Origin: Geobacter sp.
GTDB taxonomy: Bacteria > Desulfobacterota > Desulfuromonadia > Geobacterales > Geobacteraceae
Length of the DNA stretch: 12,618 nt
Reading direction: 5' to 3'
Assembly: GCA_003857395.1 (NCBI GenBank)
Contig: RPRC01000190.1
Location: 1 to 12,618 of the forward strand
Part shown: positions 1-7,365 of the stretch, in pieces
Layout: each line of letters begins with the position of its first letter
Numbering within the stretch: the stretch's first letter is position 1
The notes under the pieces: generated by a model
The model's database searches: none
Told to the model about the DNA's origin: nothing
Seen by the model: only the letters and a program-made list of their open reading frames with translations
Position numbers and translations under genes: made by a program

Positions 1-1
1 G

Positions 2-2515
2 AACCAGGAAATCAAGTATTTTGTGGTCCAGAGCATCAACAAGGGCGAAGGACAGGTCAAACCAGGCGGTGTGACAAAGGGAAGCGACGGCAGATATTCC
101 GGGACCGGTACGATACTATTGAACCTCACCGACAGTCAGAGCGGCGTGTCGCGACACCCGATCGATATCGATATCACAAACTGGGCGGTCGAAGCTGACG
201 GCATCACGGTTGCCGAGGGGAGCATCGATGTCTCCCCTGGAAAGAAAATCGACGACCTGCCAGGCATGACCAGCACATTGAAGACGCTCAAGGGCGTGGC
301 CAAAGATAAACTGGATGCAACCCTGGGCATTACCATTTCGGACAACACGATCAGGGAACCGGCAACTGATAATCCGGTCACCTTCCCCGATCTAACCAAG
401 CCGTTGAGCCCAGCCGGAGACTGGTATGCCGACGGGCAGCAATTGAACGAGAGCCTGATCGGCTGGAGCGCCTTCCGGATCAGATCGAACGATGTCAGAC
501 TTGACCTGAGCCATCAACAGGGTGACGGCGCCCACGCGCTCTGCCAGGGCGAGCAAGGCTCGCAATGGGTCGGCATCCATCTCGGGACCGCGCAGATGAT
601 TCCTTTTGCCATGGGGTTGAAGGAGTATGACTTTCCGGTCAGTAACTGGGGCATCGTGACGAGCGGCATGTGCGGCAAAGCAGAGATAGCCGGATTCGAT
701 AAGACGGTGGGTAAAGGAGCGATACATTTCGACTCGATTACCGCCACCGCCCAAAAGGGCTCCTTCCAGGCCGAAATGCACGGGATGAAAGTGAAAGTGC
801 CGTGGTGGCCGGATTTCTGGTTCACTGGCGACGCAAATGTCGTCTCGAGCGCAGGAAAAGAGGAGAGCCTTACCTTCAACCTTTCCGGAGACGTAACGCC
901 GCCGACCCTGGACTATCAGAACATTGTGCTGAGGGCGACCGGCACCGGGTTCAAGATCGACCCGACCTGGGGCTTTGCGGTAATCGCCGACGCCGAATTC
1001 GATTTCAGGGCCGAAGACAAGCTGTTCACTACTGCTCAGGCGAACAATCTGCTCTTTACGATGTATGGAGCTGCAGCCTTCGACGATGGCCAGGGCGCAC
1101 ATCCACTGAATCATACCGGAGATCAACCCAAATTCGGCACCGGGGGAGCGTATACCATCAACTCCCTGACGGCTGAATCCGTCAAAAAAAATAACAGCCA
1201 GACACTATCCTTCAATTTCGGTGGGACTCTCAACATCGGCGCAGGTCTCACCTCACCTGCGACCATCAACTACTTGCTCGCGGAAAAATTGTCCAAAGGG
1301 CCTGAGGTAAAGATAGATCCTATCGACGTAAATTACGGGGACGGATCAGTGGTGAAACTTACCATGAAACCCGTCTATCAACATTCCATCGAGGGGACAC
1401 CGCAAAGTGGCGCATCGAGCGGCCCGGGCACTCCACCGATGATCAAGACAGTTTTAGCCTCAGCCGAAGATGGAGCCACGGTTCAGAAGTCCATGTCGGA
1501 TGCGTCTCCCGCAGGCTTGGTGCTGCTTGCCGACGCTTCATCCGGCGGCGGAGCGGGCGGCGATTACACGGAAGCGTATAAGGGAACGGTTACGGTAAAT
1601 CTACTTGGTTACGATGCCAGCGCCCTCTTCAGATTGGGCTACTTGCCTGGCGGAGACGATTACTGGTTGGCCTATGCAAATGTTTCCGGCATTAATTTCC
1701 CCATCTTTACCGAGGTCAATCTCAGGGCACTTGGCGGAGGAGTCGGCCACAACTTCTCGCACGAACAGATCAGGCTGGGGGCCGACAAGGCAGTTCCCTC
1801 CAACACCGGCACCTCGTTTTTTACCGCAGACATGACAATCTCATCCGCGGACCATTTCATTTACGAGGCCAGGGGAGTCTTCAGCCTTGAAACAAGTGGT
1901 GTGGGCAGTCTTGCCGTCAGTTCCGCGAAACTCTTCAGCTTGGACGGTTTCAGCGGAGGCCTGACCTGGGGCTCAGGCAGTTTTGACGGCACACTGTCCG
2001 GAGGCATCAGTTTATTAGACGGTTATGTCAGTCTAAAAGGTGACGCCGGCCTCCATTTCGGCAACGACGGTTACCATATTTTCGCGGGAACAAGGAACAA
2101 CCCGATCAAGGGTCGAGTCCTGTTCGCGCAGCAGGACGGCTATATGATGCTGGGCAATGATAATCTCTGCAAAGGGCTTTTCGTCGGCACACAGGTCAAT
2201 GAAAAGATCGGCGGGGAATTCGGCGGCTGGGGTGCCTACGTCGAATACCATGCGGGGCTGGAGGCGGGCATAACAGCTAACCCATTCCAGCTTACTGTCG
2301 ATGCTGATGCGAGTTTGGATGCCAAAATAATTAATCCCATTAAAGATCTCAGCGCCGGTGCAGATGTTACAACCCATGGCTGCATCGGGGCGTGCGGTGT
2401 TGAGGTCTGGATTAAGCCAAGAATAAGCGCCTGCCCGGCCGGGAAGGCCTGGATCAAGATGCAAGTTCTTCCCCATCCAAAGTATCTGGACAGCGACTTT
2501 GAGGATTGCCTGTGA
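2..2515 (+). CDS. Large beta-rich secreted/surface protein, 3' part only
   Basis: The reading frame is open at the window edge, so the N-terminus and any signal peptide lie upstream; 837 residues are visible. A GTG at base 23 is in frame but has no ribosome site, so I read the gene as truncated by the window. The protein is dominated by short alternating hydrophobic/polar strands. Two beta-rich halves are separated by a Gly/Ser/Pro linker at about residues 463-522 (numbered from the first full codon). The second half has a GGGVGHNFS turn (about 578-586) and a GYHIFAGTRNNP block (690-701), similar in style to the very large DUF6603/TANFOR-type surface proteins; that resemblance is weak. A Trp-rich WWPDFWF segment lies at about 268-274. 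Cysteines cluster at the end (723, 794, 798, 811, 836), consistent with disulfides in an exported protein. It is followed 29 bases later by the FN3 protein, probably in the same operon. Function unknown. Confidence 0.85.
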   Translation, partial: NQEIKYFVVQSINKGEGQVKPGGVTKGSDGRYSGTGTILLNLTDSQSGVSRHPIDIDITNWAVEADGITVAEGSIDVSPGKKIDDLPGMTSTLKTLKGVAKDKLDATLGITISDNTIREPATDNPVTFPDLTKPLSPAGDWYADGQQLNESLIGWSAFRIRSNDVRLDLSHQQGDGAHALCQGEQGSQWVGIHLGTAQMIPFAMGLKEYDFPVSNWGIVTSGMCGKAEIAGFDKTVGKGAIHFDSITATAQKGSFQAEMHGMKVKVPWWPDFWFTGDANVVSSAGKEESLTFNLSGDVTPPTLDYQNIVLRATGTGFKIDPTWGFAVIADAEFDFRAEDKLFTTAQANNLLFTMYGAAAFDDGQGAHPLNHTGDQPKFGTGGAYTINSLTAESVKKNNSQTLSFNFGGTLNIGAGLTSPATINYLLAEKLSKGPEVKIDPIDVNYGDGSVVKLTMKPVYQHSIEGTPQSGASSGPGTPPMIKTVLASAEDGATVQKSMSDASPAGLVLLADASSGGGAGGDYTEAYKGTVTVNLLGYDASALFRLGYLPGGDDYWLAYANVSGINFPIFTEVNLRALGGGVGHNFSHEQIRLGADKAVPSNTGTSFFTADMTISSADHFIYEARGVFSLETSGVGSLAVSSAKLFSLDGFSGGLTWGSGSFDGTLSGGISLLDGYVSLKGDAGLHFGNDGYHIFAGTRNNPIKGRVLFAQQDGYMMLGNDNLCKGLFVGTQVNEKIGGEFGGWGAYVEYHAGLEAGITANPFQLTVDADASLDAKIINPIKDLSAGADVTTHGCIGACGVEVWIKPRISACPAGKAWIKMQVLPHPKYLDSDFEDCL

Positions 2516-2531
2516 CATCCTGCGGCGGCAC

Positions 2532-2537
2532 GAGGAG
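2532..2537 (+). promoter_or_regulatory. Ribosome binding site of the FN3 protein
   Basis: GAGGAG lies 7 bases before the ATG at 2545. It decides this start over the upstream in-frame TTG at 2506. Confidence 0.7.
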
Positions 2538-2544
2538 AAAAGAC

Positions 2545-4572
2545 ATGAAATCCCCCATGGTGATGAAAATGGCCATAAAAAGGATAGGCCTGGCGGCCTG
2601 CTGCTTCATACTTCTGGCGAGTTCAGTGGTGTCCACCGCAGGGGCGGCAGGGAGTACGCTGCCGGAACAAAAGGGCCGGCTCTATGCGGTTTCTGATGGA
2701 AAGGGCCTGGTGCAGCTCCTCTGGTTTCATTCCTCCGATTTTTGGCCCGAGGGGGGCTGGAGGATCCTGGACGCGACGACCGGCAGGGTACTGAAGGAGC
2801 GTGTGGCGCCGGGAGATCCGGCAGCCCTTGCCGCGCTTCCGGAAAAGTCGCAAAAGGCGGTCAGGGAGACCCTCGGAAAGCTCGCCGCCGCGCCAGCGAA
2901 GGAGCGGAAGAAACTTCTTGCACTGCTGGGGCTCGCCGCGGGTTCCGACTGGAACTACGCGCGTGCCGCCGGACTTGCCGCTACGCTGGAAGAAGTGCCG
3001 GGTGGTGCCGCAACGTACCGTGTCGTCGCCCTTGACAGGAAAGGAACACCGACCGGGTTCTCCTTCAGCGGTCAACCGGTCGATTCCCGGGTGGCCACCC
3101 CCCTGGCGCCCGCTCCCGCCTGGTTGCGTGCGGAGGCGGACACGTCGGGCGCGGCGCTGTTCTGGCCACCACTCGATGATCAGGCCTCACTCCCGGTACT
3201 GTCCTACACGGTCGAGCGCGACGACAAGCAGGTGAAAAATGTCCCGCTGACAAAGACGCCGATATTCCTTGGATCATCGTGGGACCTCAAAGAGTCCACG
3301 TTCGTCGACAGTTCTCCACCGGTCGAACAGCTGCTGACCTATCGGGTAACCGCCATCGATCTGTTTGGCAGGAGAGGCCTGCCCGCTGCAGCGCGGCTCT
3401 TCATGCCCGACCTGAGAGCCCTGAGACCGGTCACCAAAGTGAAGGCGAAAGGACATGAGGGCGAAGTGACCGTAACCTGGGAGCCCCTGGAAAACCCCCA
3501 TACCTCTGCCTATCTGGTGGAGCGCGCGCTCTCCGCGAGCGGCGCCTATGAGCCGGTAACGCCGAAAGGGGTGAAGCGGGGAACATCCAGCTACCGGGAC
3601 ACAGCTGTGATGGGCGGTGTCCATTATTACTATCGCATCAGGTCGGTGGGGCCGAGGGGGGACCTGGGTCAGCCGTCTGATTACGCGGTGGCGATGGCGC
3701 GGAGCAAAGGTATCCCAGCGGCTCCGGCTGGGATTAAAATCGAAGCCGGGCGGGATCGCCTGAGAGTTACCTGGGAATCCGGCGACGATAAAGTCGCGGG
3801 CTATTTCATCGAACAGCGAGCTGAAGGAAACGTAAAATGGCTGCGTCTGAACTCGGTTCTCTTACAACAGCCCCGCTTCGAAGATGACCTGAAGCCGGCG
3901 GGACACGGCACTTTCAGTTACCGCGTCATTGCCGTTACGCGGGACGCCAGGGAAAGCCGCCCGAGCAAAACCGTCACCGCAACGATCGAGGAAAGATCAT
4001 TTCCGCCGGCTCCGTCCATAACCGGCATCGATGGCGCGGGAGGAAAAGTCATCCTGGCGATCCGGCCCGGTCCGCCCGAAGAAAAGACCGATCGGTTCCT
4101 GATCATCCGTGCGGTCGAACCAAAAGACCCAGGGGTCGTCTTCGGTGACCCTCTGCCGGGCAGTGCCCGCACCTTCACCGACACCTTTGTCAAACCGGGC
4201 AGGCACTACTGGTACAGCGTCGCGGCCCTCGACAAGAAGGGCAACAGAAGCGACCTGAGCAGCCCGGTGGTGGTGCGGGTCGGCGCACCTGACATGCCGA
4301 AACCGGCAAAGCCCGCCGCACAATTCCTGGCAAAGCCCTTCAAGCGGGTCGAGGTCACCTTCGAGGCCCCCGCCCCCGGACTTACCGCCACCGTGCAGCG
4401 CAGGATCGCTGATCGCGGACCCTGGATCACGATTGCCCGGAACGAGTTGAGCGGAAGTATCGTAAATACAAGTCTTCCGGCACAGGGAAAAGTATCATAC
4501 CGCCTGGTGCATAGAGCAGCAAACGGAGCAGAGAGCGAACCGTCGGATACGACGGACATCATTATACCCTGA
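2545..4572 (+). CDS. Exported multi-domain fibronectin type III protein
   Basis: A 675-residue protein. I chose the ATG at 2545 because GAGGAG sits 7 bases upstream; an in-frame TTG at 2506 would overlap the previous gene and add a non-signal-like tail. Residues 1-36 form a signal peptide (basic start, hydrophobic 14-30, AGA-A cleavage-like site). Five clear FN3 modules follow at about 190-288, 292-385, 390-483, 487-580 and 583-675, each with the early strand tryptophan or its equivalent (for example VTVTWEP, LRVTWES) and the late YRV/YYR/YSV strand. Residues 43-185 look like a sixth FN3 fold split by a helical, Lys/Ala-rich insert at about 92-150. FN3 modules usually mediate protein or glycan binding and no catalytic motif is seen. 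The position between the giant beta-rich gene and a small periplasmic gene suggests it is a partner or anchor of the giant protein. Confidence 0.9.
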   Translation: MKSPMVMKMAIKRIGLAACCFILLASSVVSTAGAAGSTLPEQKGRLYAVSDGKGLVQLLWFHSSDFWPEGGWRILDATTGRVLKERVAPGDPAALAALPEKSQKAVRETLGKLAAAPAKERKKLLALLGLAAGSDWNYARAAGLAATLEEVPGGAATYRVVALDRKGTPTGFSFSGQPVDSRVATPLAPAPAWLRAEADTSGAALFWPPLDDQASLPVLSYTVERDDKQVKNVPLTKTPIFLGSSWDLKESTFVDSSPPVEQLLTYRVTAIDLFGRRGLPAAARLFMPDLRALRPVTKVKAKGHEGEVTVTWEPLENPHTSAYLVERALSASGAYEPVTPKGVKRGTSSYRDTAVMGGVHYYYRIRSVGPRGDLGQPSDYAVAMARSKGIPAAPAGIKIEAGRDRLRVTWESGDDKVAGYFIEQRAEGNVKWLRLNSVLLQQPRFEDDLKPAGHGTFSYRVIAVTRDARESRPSKTVTATIEERSFPPAPSITGIDGAGGKVILAIRPGPPEEKTDRFLIIRAVEPKDPGVVFGDPLPGSARTFTDTFVKPGRHYWYSVAALDKKGNRSDLSSPVVVRVGAPDMPKPAKPAAQFLAKPFKRVEVTFEAPAPGLTATVQRRIADRGPWITIARNELSGSIVNTSLPAQGKVSYRLVHRAANGAESEPSDTTDIIIP

Positions 4573-4580
4573 GGGTGTGA

Positions 4581-4590
4581 AAGGAGGTGA
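4581..4590 (+). promoter_or_regulatory. Perfect Shine-Dalgarno sequence
   Basis: AAGGAGGTGA matches the full anti-Shine-Dalgarno of 16S rRNA. It lies 8-25 bases after the FN3 stop and 7 bases before the ATG at 4598, so it favours that start over in-frame GTG codons at 4577 and 4595 and suggests strong translation of the small gene. Confidence 0.75.
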
Positions 4591-4597
4591 AACAGTG

Positions 4598-4861
4598 ATG
4601 AAGAAGGTTCTTATCATGACGATTGCCATGGCCTGTGTGTTTGGCCTGGCAAGCCTGGCAGTTGCGGAAACGGTCACCCGGATCGTCGGCAACCAGATAA
4701 CGGTGAAGGACGCCACGGGCAAAGAGAAAACCATTGCGAGCACGGTGAAAGGCCTGAAGGTCGGCGACACGGTCAAGCTAAAAGTGATCGACGGCCGGAC
4801 GTGGATAAACCCGCAGCCCGAACCGCCAGGTAACCAACAGATCAAACCGGTATTGAATTAG
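4598..4861 (+). CDS. Small exported periplasmic protein with Pro-rich tail
   Basis: An 87-residue protein with a clear signal peptide: Lys-Lys, a hydrophobic stretch at 4-20, and an AVA-E cleavage-like site at about 22. The mature part of about 65 residues reads as a small beta-barrel-like pattern (TRIVGNQITVKDATGKEKTI, then LKVGDTVKLKVIDG), a style common in small periplasmic OB/SH3-like proteins. It ends in a proline-rich INPQPEPPG segment (about 71-79). ATG 4598 is chosen for its spacing to a perfect ribosome site. The gene starts 25 bases after the FN3 gene, so co-transcription is likely. I do not recognise a named family; a role as a small partner of the upstream surface proteins is inference. 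Confidence 0.8.
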   Translation: MKKVLIMTIAMACVFGLASLAVAETVTRIVGNQITVKDATGKEKTIASTVKGLKVGDTVKLKVIDGRTWINPQPEPPGNQQIKPVLN

Positions 4862-4886
4862 TTTTCATCCGGAAACACCAAAACAG

Positions 4887-4916
4887 AGCTATCCCCCGTT
4901 GGGCTGGGGCTTTCTC
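4887..4916 (+). terminator. Possible imperfect intrinsic terminator
   Basis: A GC-rich, bulged hairpin (AGC...CCCC paired with GGGG...CT around a GTTG loop) ends in TTTCTC, 26 bases after the small periplasmic gene. It is placed well to end the 2-4861 operon, but the stem is irregular and the T-tract short. Confidence 0.35.
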
Positions 4917-5201
4917 GGAGTCTCTCGTACAGCTTTATGGCAAGACAGCGACAGCAAGGAAAGCGCCTGATTCCAGCAGGTAGCCTGTTCTGTGTCTCAG
5001 GTGGCGACCTATTACGAGAGGCTTCGAGGAAGTTCCAGCCCGGCCTCTGTCAAGACTTTGGATTGACACGAATTAAAAATCCCCGCGTCAAAAGCGCGGG
5101 TATTCCCGTTCACGGCATGAAGCGAAGCTCCGGGAGACTGCCATCACCGGAACGTATCATGTTTTTAAACGCAAGCAAAATCGCTGGATCCTGAAATGTT
5201 G
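4917..5201. other. Structured intergenic stretch, possible mobile-element relic
   Basis: With flanks this is a gap of 356 bases between the small periplasmic gene and the lipoprotein. It holds several small inverted repeats: AGAGGC...GCCTCT around 5020-5048, TGTCAA (5048-5053) with TTGACA (5063-5068), and a CCCGCG-7-CGCGGG hairpin (5082-5100). An 85-codon frame (4937-5194) has no ribosome site and no recognisable motif, so I do not call it a gene. The 5082-5100 palindrome resembles the end hairpins of IS200/IS605-type or REP-like elements, but no transposase is visible. Confidence 0.35.
5082..5100. repeat. Small perfect palindrome, 6-bp arms
   Basis: CCCGCG and CGCGGG flank a 7-base TCAAAAG loop. 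No T-tract follows on the + strand (TATTCCCG); on the - strand the hairpin is followed by ATTTTTAATT, so it could act as a weak terminator there. It may also be a REP-like or insertion-end hairpin. Confidence 0.5.
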
Positions 5202-5217
5202 AAAGGAGGGGAAAATT

Positions 5218-5808
5218 ATGAAGAAAATCGCCCTTGCTCTGCTGACTCTGCTTGTAATGTGCTCATGTGTGCCACCTCAATACCAAAGCACGATAAACAC
5301 CGCAAACGATGCAAGGAAATACCTGCCGCCAGTCCGTGAAGTAGTACGGGAAGAACCCGATGACCAGCAGCCGATGTGCAGCCGCCTGAACTCACTCCCG
5401 GTGAAGAAACGGCAATTGTATGAAGATTATTACGGAACCATGCTGACTACCGACAAATCGTGGCTCCGCACCCCTGGAGGCAACTACAACTGGGGAATCG
5501 CAAATAGCAAGCGTCTCAGTATGGCCTACTTTGCCGCTTATGTAAAAACTACCGGAAAATATGGACGATTCAAAACAAGCATTTACATCGACAGTGGTAT
5601 CAAGGCTGATATGGTCTTTACCTTCCGTGCCAACTCAAGAGACGGTGAGGTACTGAAAAACCTGACCATCCGGCCTGGGCAAACCAGAAAAGTGGACTTT
5701 GAGACCGGCGGCGCTAAAAAGCTTTTCATCTTCACGGAGCTGAGAATAAACCACGATGCAGCCGAAAAGATCGTGCTGGGTGAGCCTGAATTTTATACTT
5801 GCCGCTAG
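5218..5808 (+). CDS. Lipoprotein with NPCBM-like binding domain
   Basis: A 196-residue protein. AAAGGAGGGG (5202-5211) precedes the ATG with good spacing. The N-terminus is a lipoprotein signal: hydrophobic 4-14, then MCSC, so lipidation is most likely at Cys17 (Ser at -1) or less likely Cys15. A charged linker (about 25-60) leads to the C-terminal domain. Residues about 112-194 follow the pattern of NPCBM carbohydrate-binding modules: an F.....ID strand (118-125), a MVFTFRAN strand, a Gly-Gln-Thr-Arg-Lys-Val-Asp strand and a GAKKLFIF strand, ending EFYTC. Cys54 and Cys195 could form a disulfide. NPCBM modules bind glycans, so a surface- or envelope-anchored sugar-binding role is possible. 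The gene ends 92 bases before a strong terminator and appears monocistronic. The domain call is by eye. Confidence 0.85.
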   Translation: MKKIALALLTLLVMCSCVPPQYQSTINTANDARKYLPPVREVVREEPDDQQPMCSRLNSLPVKKRQLYEDYYGTMLTTDKSWLRTPGGNYNWGIANSKRLSMAYFAAYVKTTGKYGRFKTSIYIDSGIKADMVFTFRANSRDGEVLKNLTIRPGQTRKVDFETGGAKKLFIFTELRINHDAAEKIVLGEPEFYTCR

Positions 5809-5900
5809 GAGCCGGTAGGGTTGCATTGATCAATTGCGACAGAAGAGAAGGAAATGATTCTTGAGAGTTGGAATACGAAGGAAATCTGTTTTAAAAATTA

Positions 5901-5940
5901 AAAAATGGGGATTTTCTCAAGGGAGAGTCCCATTTTTTTA
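5901..5940 (+). terminator. Strong intrinsic terminator, probably bidirectional
   Basis: The stem is AAAAATGGG(G)A paired with TCCCATTTTT, with an inner TCTC/GAGA extension around an AAGG loop, followed by a run of seven T. It lies 92 bases past the lipoprotein stop. The A-run on the left side means it could also work on the minus strand. Confidence 0.85.
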
Positions 5941-6567
5941 ATTGTGGCTCCCAACGCGGACAAATCTGGACAATGGCAAGAGGCGGTTTTGCTTGGATAA
6001 AGATCTTACGCAAAGGTCGTAAGCGGGCAGAAGGATACCTTGTCTCTTCTGAACGACAGATGACGTGATCTCTCTTTCGGTCAAGTCCCGCGTGAACACG
6101 AATTTAAGTCTAAATACAAGGTCGGGCACGTTGCATCTGCCTTGCCCCGCTGAAAACAGCGAATACCCGTTCAACTACCTGCTCATCCCCTTCCCTGCTG
6201 ATTGACGCGATCTATTCCAAGTGGCATCAACAAACAAGCAAGCCCGATGCTGGGCACCAGTGGGCTTCATAAAAATATGTGTGGAAGAATAACCAAGCGT
6301 AATAGATGGTATCATAGAAAGACCAGCAACTTTTTTCGCAGTTTTTCCTCCGCTGATTGAAATCGAAACCCGCACAAGGATACGGCAACGTCAATTAGAT
6401 TCGGCCACCGAAAATGAGAATATGAGCATTCAGGAGAATAGGTTTTAAAAGTCATTGAGAGAAAGGAAACGGCATAGACGCTCGACACTATTTCTTCTTG
6501 TAAGCTTTCAGCAATTAGCCGCCACTTGGTGGGCAAAGAATTACAATCAACCATAAGGAGACTTCCC
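5941..6567. other. 627 bases without a convincing gene
   Basis: This gap separates the lipoprotein terminator from the crotonase gene. Short open frames occur on the minus strand (5938-6174, 6175-6375) but have no ribosome sites, signal peptides or motifs I recognise. One small hairpin is visible (CTTACG at 6005-6010 with CGTAAG at 6018-6023). The stretch is more A/T-rich than the genes at the left. It may be a decayed gene or insertion; I see no tRNA, no RNA family and no clear promoter. Confidence 0.4.
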
Positions 6568-7347
6568 ATGAGTGAACCTGTTATTATCATCGACAAAAAA
6601 GACCGTATCGGCACCATCCGCCTCAACCGGCCCGAAGCAATGAACGCTTTTACGCCAGAATTAGCCGACCAACTCGATTCCGCCCTCTGGACTTTCGAAC
6701 GAGATCCGGAGATTCTCGTTATCATGCTTGAAGCTACAGGAGAGCATTTCTGCACCGGTATCGCCCTTGATCAGTTCGATGACAAGAGTCAGAGGGAGTA
6801 CCGCGAATTTCTTTACCGAATCGACGCCTTCTACCACACCCTGTGGCACATGAAGACTATTACCATCGCCGTGGTGCAGGGCTATGCCCTAGCCAACGGC
6901 GCAGGCCTTGCTTTTGCGGCAGATTTTACCATCGCGGCGCAAAACGCCGTGTTCGGTACCACTGCCATCAATGTCGGACTGATCTGTTTAGGGCCGGCAG
7001 CACCCATGATTCGGATTGTGGGCCGTAAAAAGACACTTGAATTGGTGTTGACGGGAGAAATGATCAGTGCCGAAAAGGCCTTGCAAATGGGATTGGTGAA
7101 TCAGGTAGTGGCCGACGACCAACTGCAACAAAGCGCCCGCAAACTCGGAGAAGCCCTGGCGGAAAAAAGCCCGTTGGCACTAAAAATCGGCAAGGAGGGC
7201 ATCAACCGGTTGATCAACAGTCCCTGCTACGATGAAGGACTCAAGTGCATGGACGATCTTTTTGCCACTCTGTGCTCCACGCAGGATGCAAAGGAAGGGG
7301 TAAAAGCGTTTATGGAAAAAAGGAAGCCAAACTGGCAGGGACGCTAA
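6568..7347 (+). CDS. Crotonase-family (enoyl-CoA hydratase/isomerase-like) protein lacking both classical glutamates
   Basis: A 259-residue protein of usual crotonase length. The ATG at 6568 is preceded by AAGGAG (6555-6560); an upstream in-frame GTG at 6526 has no ribosome site. Crotonase hallmarks are present: LNRPEAMNAF near the start, the oxyanion-hole region at HFCTGIALD (60-68), the QGYALANGAG turn (104-113), AADFTIAAQNAVFG (117-130), LTGEMISAEKALQMGLVNQVV (161-181) and the EKRKPNW tail. By eye-alignment with rat crotonase, catalytic Glu144 corresponds to Gly113 and Glu164 to Ala133, so simple hydratase chemistry is unlikely. The family also holds isomerases, hydrolases, dehalogenases and decarboxylases with other residues. 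No fatty-acid or aromatic-degradation genes are adjacent, so the substrate cannot be inferred. It sits alone between a 627-base gap and an IS3 scrap. Confidence 0.9.
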   Translation: MSEPVIIIDKKDRIGTIRLNRPEAMNAFTPELADQLDSALWTFERDPEILVIMLEATGEHFCTGIALDQFDDKSQREYREFLYRIDAFYHTLWHMKTITIAVVQGYALANGAGLAFAADFTIAAQNAVFGTTAINVGLICLGPAAPMIRIVGRKKTLELVLTGEMISAEKALQMGLVNQVVADDQLQQSARKLGEALAEKSPLALKIGKEGINRLINSPCYDEGLKCMDDLFATLCSTQDAKEGVKAFMEKRKPNWQGR

Positions 7348-7365
7348 CACACAACTTTGGAAACA

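Noticed and set aside
392..1126. Long minus-strand open frame (244 codons) inside the giant beta-rich gene
   Set aside because: It is antisense to a convincing gene, has no ribosome site or recognisable domain, and reads as low-complexity shadow translation.
2506..2544. TTG start for the FN3 protein, 13 residues upstream
   Set aside because: It overlaps the previous gene, has no ribosome site and would place a polar, Cys-containing tail before the signal peptide; ATG 2545 has GAGGAG at good spacing.
5063..5068. Perfect TTGACA -35 box upstream of the lipoprotein
   Set aside because: No -10 hexamer occurs 16-18 bases downstream; the region there is the CCCGCG hairpin.
4937..5194. 85-codon + strand frame in the intergenic gap
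   Set aside because: No ribosome site, no motif, and it runs through several hairpins; treated as non-coding.
5973..5993. TGGCA...TTGCT resembling a sigma-54 promoter
   Set aside because: The distance between the GG and GC elements is 14 bases instead of the required 10.
6001..6030. ACGCAAAGG resembling the core of a cyclic di-GMP (GEMM) riboswitch
   Set aside because: The flanking conserved stems and the second conserved block are absent; only a 6-bp hairpin is present.
5938..6375. Two short minus-strand frames (78 and 66 codons)
   Set aside because: No ribosome sites, no export signal and no family resemblance; kept only as possible decayed DNA.
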